A stretch of 41,273 nt of DNA, from NCBI GenBank assembly GCA_937898195.1, contig CALEJD010000069.1:1-41273 (forward strand), in the 5' to 3' direction. Within the stretch, counting starts at the first letter, position 1; every line of letters starts with the position of its first letter. Made by a program: the position numbers and the translations under genes. Under the pieces are notes generated by a model that saw only the letters and a list, made by a program, of their open reading frames with translations, did no database searches and was not told the origin of the DNA. This DNA is from an uncultured Clostridia bacterium (GTDB taxonomy: Bacteria; Bacillota; Clostridia; Oscillospirales; Acutalibacteraceae). This document shows, piece after piece, positions 16,361 through 22,632 of the stretch.

Positions 16361-16369
16361 AAAATCACC

Positions 16370-17485
16370 TTATTTATAATACATATATAGCTGGCATTTA
16401 ATCATACCATTATAAAGTTTTCTTCGTTTGTCAGCTTTTCTGCCAAAGCATTTTTCAAATGTTTCGTCTGGACTGATAATATAATATGCCCAACCTTTTT
16501 CTTGAGTAAAGATTTTACCCATTGTGCGATAAATATCTTCTGCCGCTCTTATATCCAGCATTCTCTCGCCATAAGGTGGGTTGCAAATAACTGTGCCTTT
16601 TTCACTTTTGCGTACGAAATCTTTTAAATCTCTCTTTGACAAGTCAATTTTCATTGATACACCTGCTCGACGGGCATTTTCTTTAGCCACTTCAAGAGCG
16701 TGAAAATCAATATCAGAGCCATAAGCCATAAAATCGGCATCACGGACTACCAAATCAGTTGCTCTGTTTCTCTCTTGTTGCCACACAGAAGAATCAATGT
16801 TCTGAAATCTTTCACAAGCGAATGAACGACGAAGTCCGGGAGCAATATTGAGAGCTTTCATTGCACCTTCAATAAGAATTGTGCCCGAGCCACAGCACAC
16901 ATCATAAAGTGTGTGATAATGACGAAGTCGTGCAAGCTCTGCCATTGATGCTGCAAGTGTTTCTTTGATTGGCGCTGCATTTGCTACAGGACGGTATCCA
17001 CGTTTATGAAGACCTGCGCCAGATGTATCAATAAACACAGTTACAACATCTTTCATAATCGAAAACTGAATTTGATATTTTGTGCCGGTTTCTTCAAACC
17101 AAGAAATTCTGTATTTTTCTTTAAGTCTTTCAACAACAGCTTTTTTAATGATTGCCTGACAGTCGCTTACAGAAAAAAGTTTTGAGTTAAGTGAATGTCC
17201 TTTAACAGGAAATTCATCATATTGACCTATCCACTCTTCCCAAGGAAGTTTCTTAACGCCTTGAAAAAGTTGCTCAAAGGTTACTGCTGTAAATTCACCC
17301 ATACGGATTAAAATACGTTCACTATATCGTGAGCAGATATTTGCACGGACAAGAATACTCTCGTCACCTTCAAAATCAACTCTGCCGTTTTTTGCTTCAA
17401 CATTTTGCGCTTCCATATCCTTCAATTCCTGTGCCACAAGACCTTCAAGTCCCAAGAGACAAGGCGCAGAAAATTTTATGTTCAT
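16370..17485 (-). CDS. rlmL: THUMP-domain 23S rRNA methyltransferase (RlmL/YpsC type)
   Basis: A 371-residue SAM-dependent rRNA guanine-N2 methyltransferase. Residues about 1-155 form an N-terminal ferredoxin-like and THUMP RNA-binding region. The Rossmann domain has the SAM-binding loop DVCCGSGTILIEG and the catalytic NPPYGER motif typical of N-methyltransferases. RGYRP just before the catalytic domain is a family hallmark. It matches the N-terminal half of E. coli RlmL, as in Bacillus YpsC; the RlmK half is absent, as usual in Firmicutes. First gene of a two-gene transcript with the lipid kinase. Confidence 0.88.
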   Translation of the reverse strand: MNIKFSAPCLLGLEGLVAQELKDMEAQNVEAKNGRVDFEGDESILVRANICSRYSERILIRMGEFTAVTFEQLFQGVKKLPWEEWIGQYDEFPVKGHSLNSKLFSVSDCQAIIKKAVVERLKEKYRISWFEETGTKYQIQFSIMKDVVTVFIDTSGAGLHKRGYRPVANAAPIKETLAASMAELARLRHYHTLYDVCCGSGTILIEGAMKALNIAPGLRRSFACERFQNIDSSVWQQERNRATDLVVRDADFMAYGSDIDFHALEVAKENARRAGVSMKIDLSKRDLKDFVRKSEKGTVICNPPYGERMLDIRAAEDIYRTMGKIFTQEKGWAYYIISPDETFEKCFGRKADKRRKLYNGMIKCQLYMYYK

Positions 17486-17601
17486 ATTATTTCTCCATTC
17501 AAAACAGTCAAAAATTATCCATTATAAATAAAGTATAGACTTTTTTAATGTTTTTGTCAATTAGAACAGTTTGACAAATTAGGGTTTGTCGATTTCTTTT
17601 T

Positions 17602-17680
17602 GTAGGGGCTGGCGTCCCCGACAGCCCGTTTTAAAGTGTGCTATCAAACCACAACGGGTCGTCGAGACGCCGACCCCTAC
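17602..17680. repeat. MITE-like imperfect inverted repeat
   Basis: Arms GTAGGGGCTGGCGTCCCCG... (17602-17630) and ...GACGCCGACCCCTAC (17653-17680) are near-complementary and GC-rich, standing out from their AT-rich surroundings. A GACAAATTCAAATTT tail follows at 17694, and GACAAA..TTTGTC precedes at 17573. A related right arm plus the same tail occurs at 31129-31198. This suggests a mobile or selfish non-coding repeat. Confidence 0.75.
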
Positions 17681-17693
17681 GAATTGTCTGTTC

Positions 17694-17708
17694 GACAAAT
17701 TCAAATTT
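17694..17708 (+). repeat. GACAAATTCAAATTT motif, copy 1
   Basis: Imperfect palindrome 8 bases beyond the GH30 terminator hairpin. Related copies lie at 22572 (inverted), 25166, 27460 and 31183, each at the 3' end of a minus-strand gene. Confidence 0.6.
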
Positions 17709-17715
17709 ACACAAC

Positions 17716-17744
17716 AAAAGCAGAGAATAAATTTCTCTGCTTTT
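17716..17744 (-). terminator. Terminator of the GH30 gene
   Basis: Perfect 11-base stem (17716-17726 with 17734-17744), 7-base loop and a T-rich exit on the minus strand, 10 bases past the gene. Confidence 0.8.
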
Positions 17745-17753
17745 AATATAGTT

Positions 17754-19304
17754 TTATTCAAAAACAATTGTTGTAATACTCTTTTCTGGAAGTGTGATTT
17801 CTGTTTTTGCGCCTTTATAGGTTTCTTCCATTTGCTTTTCTTGTGTTGTTGTGTAAACCGTCATATTGTCACGGTCAACCTTAAGTTTTAATTCTCTCTC
17901 AACGCCTTCATTCACAACAACAGTAACGATTTTGCCGTCTGGTGTGAGATATGAAACTGTGTTTACAAGATATTTTGTGACCGTTGTGATTTTTTCACCA
18001 TTTTCGTTTGTTTCTTCAACTTTTGTCACATCATTGATATTCTTTTCTGACTGGATTTTTGTGCTACCAACAGGAATAAACTTGCTGAAATGAGCAACTG
18101 TATAATATCTCATTGCAATTTTAATTTCACTTAAATCTGCGTTACCAGCCAAAAGTCCGTCAGAATATTTTTTGCCGTCGTCACCAATGCCGATACCATT
18201 CACACCAACCCAAGCTGTCCAAGAATTGATATTGCTGAAATTCAAATCATTCGCCATTGTTCTTGCCTGTAAAAGTGCGCCGTCGATTGAATCGATTGGT
18301 GATGTGCATGGAAGATGACACCATTCTGACATTTCAACTGTAATATCAGGTGTCTTTTCATTTATCCAGTTGCCAAGACCGATTTTGTTATGTAACTGCT
18401 CATCTGACCAATAACTATGATATGACAAATTGCCAAGATGTGGACGAATTTCTGCATCATTATAGAGATATTCAAACCATTCATAAAGTCTATGCCCGAT
18501 TTCACCTGACTCAGGTCCTGAAAGTTTAACATCAAGATTTCTTTCTTTAATCTCTTTTACAAACGCGCGATAAACGCCATAAATATCTTCTGAATTATAG
18601 AAACATCCTTCTTGGCTCTGATTTACACTTGCTTGTCCCCAAGACCAGTTTGGCTCGTTAATTGGGCTAATGTATTTAACAGGCACGCCTTTTTTGATAA
18701 AGTATTCTGCGATTGTGCAGAAGTATTCAGCATAAGCTTCATAATTCTCTTTTGGAAGATTGCTAACCCACCAGTTTTCATTACCATAAGCTCTGCCATT
18801 GAGAGTCATTGAATAATGTGGTGAGTTTGCAAAGAGCACAACTGTATCAACGCAACCATAAGAAAGTGCTAAATCGAGCATTTTCTGTGCGTTTGCATCT
18901 CGCGTAAAATCATATTCATATTCGCCAGTTGCTTCGTTGTAAACATAAAAACTCTCTGTCTTGCGCCAAGGGTCAGTGATTTTTGTGTTTGGGTTATCAG
19001 CAGAGCCTGCGCCGATATTGTAACGATAAATATTGAGACTTAAACCATCTTTACTATAAAGAAGTTTGATGATTTCTTCGCCGTTCTCGCTCTTACCTGC
19101 AATTTGTGACCACCAGCAAGCAGAAGCACCAAAACCGTCAAGCACTCTACCCTTTTCGTTTTCGTCAATAGTAATTGTCAAATCAGCAATTTGTGATTTT
19201 TCTATAAAACCATCTGTATTCCAGAAAATCTTATCAAAGAATACTGAAAAAACAATTATTACAGTTGCCAACAAAACCGCAACTATGGGGATTATCTTTT
19301 TCAT
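17754..19304 (-). CDS. Glycoside hydrolase family 30 enzyme, membrane-anchored or secreted
   Basis: A 516-residue glycosidase with an N-terminal hydrophobic segment (about 4-23) and no cell-wall anchor, so it is secreted or tethered. The catalytic TIM barrel opens with GFGASACWW (58-65). The acid/base Glu is E217 in SPINEPNW and the nucleophile is E327 in VEMSEWCH. The C-terminal beta-domain (about 400-516) is usual for GH30. The pattern is closest to my recollection of endo-beta-1,6-galactanase-type GH30, but substrate is uncertain. TCTCCT (19310-19315) is the ribosome-binding site. The hpf terminator abuts it, leaving little room for a private promoter. A Lys/Glu-rich insertion follows KIQSEKNI. 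Confidence 0.87.
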   Translation of the reverse strand: MKKIIPIVAVLLATVIIVFSVFFDKIFWNTDGFIEKSQIADLTITIDENEKGRVLDGFGASACWWSQIAGKSENGEEIIKLLYSKDGLSLNIYRYNIGAGSADNPNTKITDPWRKTESFYVYNEATGEYEYDFTRDANAQKMLDLALSYGCVDTVVLFANSPHYSMTLNGRAYGNENWWVSNLPKENYEAYAEYFCTIAEYFIKKGVPVKYISPINEPNWSWGQASVNQSQEGCFYNSEDIYGVYRAFVKEIKERNLDVKLSGPESGEIGHRLYEWFEYLYNDAEIRPHLGNLSYHSYWSDEQLHNKIGLGNWINEKTPDITVEMSEWCHLPCTSPIDSIDGALLQARTMANDLNFSNINSWTAWVGVNGIGIGDDGKKYSDGLLAGNADLSEIKIAMRYYTVAHFSKFIPVGSTKIQSEKNINDVTKVEETNENGEKITTVTKYLVNTVSYLTPDGKIVTVVVNEGVERELKLKVDRDNMTVYTTTQEKQMEETYKGAKTEITLPEKSITTIVFE

Positions 19305-19318
19305 ATCTTTCTCCTATT

Positions 19319-19342
19319 AAAAAAGCGGGGTTTTCACCCCGC
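19319..19342 (-). terminator. hpf terminator in the leader of GH30
   Basis: GCGGGG/CCCCGC stem (19325-19330 with 19337-19342) followed on the minus strand by six U. Only about 15 bases separate it from the GH30 start codon. Confidence 0.85.
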
Positions 19343-19353
19343 AATATCTTGTT

Positions 19354-19875
19354 TTATTCAATCTCGGGTTCGATGAGACCATAGCCTCCGTCATTTCTTT
19401 TATAAACCACGCAAATCTGGTCGCTTTCCGCATTTCTGAACATATAGAACATATGCCCTATAAGATTCATTTGCAAGATTGCTTCTTCAACAGTTTCAGG
19501 TTTTAAAACAACTGTTTTGGTTCTCACAACCTCAATTTCATCTTCATCTGCCACATCGCCCAAAGCATCATCGAAAGAAACATCACGAAGCTTCTTTTCA
19601 AGTCTTGTTTTGTTCTTTCTAATTTGGCGAATGAGAGAATCAACGCAACTATCAAGTGCGTCTTCTAAATCATCACTGCGTTCTTGTGCACGGAAAATCA
19701 TACCTTTTCTTGTAAGTGTGATTTCACAGATTTTCACGTTTTTTTCAACTGTTGCAGTGATTTTAGCCGTTGCGTCAGGTCCAAAGAATTTTTCAACTTT
19801 TAAAAGTTTTTCTTCGGCTCTTGCTTTAAAGCTTTCTCTTGGTGTACATTTACGTCCGATAATAGTGATATTCAC
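19354..19875 (-). CDS. hpf: Ribosome hibernation promoting factor, long form
   Basis: A 173-residue protein that dimerises 70S ribosomes into inactive 100S particles in stationary phase or stress. The N-terminal beta-alpha-beta domain (about 1-100) includes MNITIIGRKCTPRES and a KITATVEKN strand. After a charged linker, the C-terminal dimerisation domain (about 115-172) has the hallmark EEAILQMNLIGHMFYMFRN and YGLIEPE. The start is GTG 19875 with AGGAGAT upstream. An 11-base inverted repeat overlaps a TATAAT in its promoter region (19896-19927), which may mediate regulation. Confidence 0.96.
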   Translation of the reverse strand: MNITIIGRKCTPRESFKARAEEKLLKVEKFFGPDATAKITATVEKNVKICEITLTRKGMIFRAQERSDDLEDALDSCVDSLIRQIRKNKTRLEKKLRDVSFDDALGDVADEDEIEVVRTKTVVLKPETVEEAILQMNLIGHMFYMFRNAESDQICVVYKRNDGGYGLIEPEIE

Positions 19876-19895
19876 AACGACATCTCCTTTGCGTT

Positions 19896-19927
19896 TATAA
19901 TTGGGATTTTTTCTTATCCCAATTATA
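19896..19927 (-). promoter_or_regulatory. Inverted repeat overlapping the hpf -10 region
   Basis: Perfect 11-base arms TATAATTGGGA and TCCCAATTATA around a 10-base loop. On the minus strand the first six bases read TATAAT. No good -35 is visible. It may be an operator or a 5' UTR stem-loop. Confidence 0.5.
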
Positions 19928-19993
19928 ATATATCATATATGCACAGAAAAATAAAGTAGTTTATAAAATTTTTATTTAATTTTTACAATTATT

Positions 19994-20833
19994 TCATAAA
20001 ATCGCCGTTTTATGACGAGTTACATGGCAACCAACATTAACTGCAACAGGAAGTCCTGCAATATGAGTCGGTGCTGTTTCAATATTAACAGCAAGTGCAG
20101 TTGTTTTGCCACCAAATCCCTGTGGGCCAATATTGGTTTCATTGATTCTTTTGAGTAATTCTTCTTCCATCTCTTTATACAATTCTTTTGAATTGCGCAT
20201 TCCCACATCTCTGCAAAGCGCTTTTTTTGAAAGAAGTGCGCAAGACTCAAAGTCACCACCTATACCAATACCTAACACAATCGGTGGACAAGGGTTGCCC
20301 CCTGCAATTTTTACAGTTTCAACAACAAAATCCATTATATCTTCTTTTGTTGCAGATGGTGTGAACATTTTAATTCTGCTCATATTCTCGCTGCCAAATC
20401 CCTTTGGTGCAACTGTGAGTTTTATTTTATCGCCTGATACAAGTCGAGTGTGAATCACAGCAGGTGTGTTGTCTTGGGTATTAACTCTTTCGAGTGGGTC
20501 TGACACAATGGATTTTCGCAAAAGGCCGTCAACATAGCCTTTTCGCACGCCTTCGTTTATTGCATTTTCAAAATCAGCGATTATATGCACATCTTGACCA
20601 ATCTCTGCAAAGATAACAGCCATACCCGTATCTTGACAAATTGGAATATCAAGCTCTTTTGCGCAATCGAGATTTGAAAGCAAATCACCCATAATATTTT
20701 TTGGCAACTCTTTTTCTTCATTTTTATGGCCACAAGAAATGCAATTAACCAAACTATCTGGCAAAGCTTTATTTGCTTCAATGCAAAATTTTGCGATTGT
20801 TTCTGTTATCTGCTCCGCTTTGATTTCTCTCAT
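19994..20833 (-). CDS. Class I fumarate hydratase alpha subunit
   Basis: A 279-residue [4Fe-4S] hydro-lyase subunit that interconverts fumarate and malate (or L-tartrate dehydration in close relatives). Probable cluster cysteines are C66 (CQDTG), C182 (NPCPP) and C269 (NVGCH), spaced much like the three cysteines of E. coli FumA. Other motifs are GLLRKSIV, APKGFGSEN and GIGIGGDFE. The partner beta subunit, normally next door in two-subunit enzymes, is absent here, so it must be encoded elsewhere. ATG 20833 with AGGTGAT upstream is used; a longer in-frame start would run through the yabR terminator. Fumarase versus tartrate dehydratase cannot be decided. Confidence 0.87.
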   Translation of the reverse strand: MREIKAEQITETIAKFCIEANKALPDSLVNCISCGHKNEEKELPKNIMGDLLSNLDCAKELDIPICQDTGMAVIFAEIGQDVHIIADFENAINEGVRKGYVDGLLRKSIVSDPLERVNTQDNTPAVIHTRLVSGDKIKLTVAPKGFGSENMSRIKMFTPSATKEDIMDFVVETVKIAGGNPCPPIVLGIGIGGDFESCALLSKKALCRDVGMRNSKELYKEMEEELLKRINETNIGPQGFGGKTTALAVNIETAPTHIAGLPVAVNVGCHVTRHKTAIL

Positions 20834-20849
20834 TTTATCATCACCTAAT

Positions 20850-20873
20850 AAAAAAGGGCAGTGTTTACTGCCC
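20850..20873 (-). terminator. yabR terminator in the leader of the fumarase gene
   Basis: GGGCAGT/ACTGCCC stem (20856-20862 with 20867-20873), GTTT loop and a minus-strand U-run at 20855-20850. It lies 17 bases upstream of the fumarase start codon. Confidence 0.85.
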
Positions 20874-20879
20874 CGTTTT

Positions 20880-21332
20880 TTATTTTGAACCTCTGCGATA
20901 GCCGTTGCTACCACCGCCACGTCTGTCAGTGCTACGTTTAATGTCGCTCATTTTGTCTTCGCTTTGAGCCTTAAACTTTGCCATCATATCTTCAAAAGAC
21001 ATTGGACCAGACTGTTCTTCCTGTGGTTTGCCCTGCCAACCACGGTTAACATTTTTCTGTGGTTTTGGTTTTTTCTCAAATTTTGGCTTTTCTGGTTCGG
21101 GCATAGCCTTTTTAATTGAAAGACTTGCTTTGCCCTTTTCATTAATTTCAATAACCTTGACTTTAACCTTGTCACCCTCGGCAAGATGTTCAGAGATGTC
21201 ATTTACATACTCATTTGAAACCTCAGAAATATGTACCATTCCTGTTGTTCCGTCTTCGAGTTTTACAAATGCTCCGAATTTAGTCAAACCTGTCACTGTT
21301 CCGTCATATACAGAACCGATGTCAATCTGCAT
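20880..21332 (-). CDS. yabR: S1 RNA-binding domain protein (YabR-like)
   Basis: A 150-residue protein. Residues about 1-72 form an S1/OB-fold with family motifs GSVYDGTVTGLTKFGAFVKL, GMVHISEVS and LSIKKA. The rest is a basic, low-complexity tail rich in Lys, Pro, Gln and Gly/Arg. Such proteins bind RNA and, in Bacillus relatives, associate with ribosomes. The order yabP-yabQ-divIC-yabR is conserved in spore-forming Firmicutes and supports the name. ATG 21332 is used although its GGGAGG is a little far (12 bases); an in-frame TTG at 21353 is the alternative. Confidence 0.9.
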   Translation of the reverse strand: MQIDIGSVYDGTVTGLTKFGAFVKLEDGTTGMVHISEVSNEYVNDISEHLAEGDKVKVKVIEINEKGKASLSIKKAMPEPEKPKFEKKPKPQKNVNRGWQGKPQEEQSGPMSFEDMMAKFKAQSEDKMSDIKRSTDRRGGGSNGYRRGSK

Positions 21333-21367
21333 AAAACTGCATATCCTCCCCAATTAAAGCTTTCGCT

Positions 21368-21679
21368 TTATGCTCCCGGTGTTACGTCGTAGAACACCTT
21401 TTCACCCGGCATAACAAAGCCCAATTTTTCACGAGCAACCTGTTCAATATATGAACTTTTATCCTCATTTTGAACGATTGATTCAAGTCTTTCGTTTTCT
21501 TTGAGTTGTTGCTGATATGCAGCGTTTTTGTCATTCAACTCTGCTTTTTGTTCTCTGATGTCAAGTTGAAGTCCAATAAAAGTAATCACAAAATAGCCAA
21601 TGAGCAAAACAAGCGCCAATGTGAGAATAAAGCTCTTTGACTGAACATGTTTTGTCTTTTTTGCTTTTGTGCTTGCCAT
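21368..21679 (-). CDS. divIC: Septum formation initiator DivIC/FtsB family
   Basis: A 103-residue bitopic membrane protein. A short basic cytoplasmic N-terminus (1-15) precedes one membrane helix (about 17-37). An extracellular coiled coil follows (QLDIREQKAELNDKNAAY...) and then YIEQVAREKLGFVMPGEKVFYDV, the conserved end of the family. DivIC works with FtsL and DivIB in the division complex at the septum. It lies 3 bases after yabQ and 35 bases before yabR, so all are likely one transcript. Length and topology are standard. Confidence 0.93.
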   Translation of the reverse strand: MASTKAKKTKHVQSKSFILTLALVLLIGYFVITFIGLQLDIREQKAELNDKNAAYQQQLKENERLESIVQNEDKSSYIEQVAREKLGFVMPGEKVFYDVTPGA

Positions 21680-21682
21680 TTA

Positions 21683-22231
21683 TTACACTTCCTTTTCTTG
21701 TGAAACTACGTTTTTCACCATTTTAACACCTTGATTATACAACAAGTGCTTATGCAGTTTCAAGTGGAATTTTGATTTATTTTTAATCTTTTTACCCTTT
21801 TTATGCCATTTCTTTGCAAATTTTTCCAAAAGAGTTTTTAGTTTCTTAAAAGTCCAACAAAAAGGAAAGAAAACCACTTGAAAAATTTTCAATATTATCT
21901 TTTTGGTTGCATTTACTATTTTTTCACTTGCTGCAAACACAACCACACCCAATGAAAAATAATAAATTGCAAATCCAATGGCTTCACCCAATAGCAGAAA
22001 TGCGCGGATATCCCCTTCATTCACAACAAGAAAGAAAATATATGAGCAGAACCCAAGAAAGACACAATATAGCAAATCGAAAACAAGAATTATCTTTTTG
22101 CTTTTTGAGATGCTTATTCGCACAATTCTAAAAAGGTCATAGAATATGCCCATCAAAAATCCAAAACCCAATGATAATAAAAAGCCTTTCGTCTGCTCTG
22201 CAAGACTCAGAGAATAAATATAATCCGTCAT
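21683..22231 (-). CDS. yabQ: Spore cortex biosynthesis protein YabQ
   Basis: A 182-residue membrane protein with about four helices, starting with the family pattern LLSLGFGFLMGIFYDLFRIVRI. A long basic tail (about 125-182) follows. In Bacillus, YabQ sits in the membranes around the forespore and is needed for cortex formation. The start overlaps the yabP stop by 4 bases (ATGA). Its presence implies a sporulation programme or a recent sporulating ancestor. Confidence 0.9.
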   Translation of the reverse strand: MTDYIYSLSLAEQTKGFLLSLGFGFLMGIFYDLFRIVRISISKSKKIILVFDLLYCVFLGFCSYIFFLVVNEGDIRAFLLLGEAIGFAIYYFSLGVVVFAASEKIVNATKKIILKIFQVVFFPFCWTFKKLKTLLEKFAKKWHKKGKKIKNKSKFHLKLHKHLLYNQGVKMVKNVVSQEKEV

Positions 22232-22512
22232 CTTAATACCTTTGAGAAAAAGCCCTGTGCCTTTGGTCGCACATCAGTATAAGTCAATGACGAGATGTCG
22301 CCATCAACCATCAATTCACTCTGTTCAAGATTAAGTCTTGTGATATGCAAATTCCACCCACGGATAGTCAGCTCACCCAAATCAGTTGTTGCAATAATTG
22401 TCTGCTCGTCAAAAGAATCAATATCAGTAACCCCTGATACAGAAAGTTTCTTTCGGTCTTCCATAATTATATTGTGTGGCAATTTGTGTATTGATTTTTC
22501 ATCTGTAATCAT
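22228..22512 (-). CDS. yabP: Sporulation protein YabP
   Basis: A 94-residue soluble protein with repeating beta-strands (KLSVSGVTDIDSFDEQTIIATTDLGEL, LTIRGWNLHITRL), the YabP/YqfC-type fold. In Bacillus it is needed for late spore development. ATG 22512 follows GGAGGT. First gene of yabP-yabQ-divIC-yabR. I could not identify a convincing sporulation-sigma promoter in the short AT-rich region upstream. Confidence 0.9.
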   Translation of the reverse strand: MITDEKSIHKLPHNIIMEDRKKLSVSGVTDIDSFDEQTIIATTDLGELTIRGWNLHITRLNLEQSELMVDGDISSLTYTDVRPKAQGFFSKVLR

Positions 22513-22571
22513 AATAAACCTCCATATTTATACATATTAGTAATAAATATGAAAAAATGGACAAATTTATT

Positions 22572-22588
22572 ACAAATTTGAATTTGTC
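22572..22588 (-). repeat. GACAAATTCAAATTTGT motif, inverted copy
   Basis: Exact reverse complement of the copy at 27460-27476, 16 bases past the GH3 terminator. Confidence 0.65.
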
Positions 22589-22604
22589 TAACTCTTTTAC
22601 AAAA

Positions 22605-22628
22605 AAAGCCACTCAAATGAGTGGCTTT
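22605..22628 (-). terminator. Terminator of the GH3 gene
   Basis: Perfect 11-base stem (22605-22615 with 22618-22628) with a two-base turn and a minus-strand U-run (plus-strand A-run 22601-22607). Confidence 0.88.
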
Positions 22629-22632
22629 AAAA

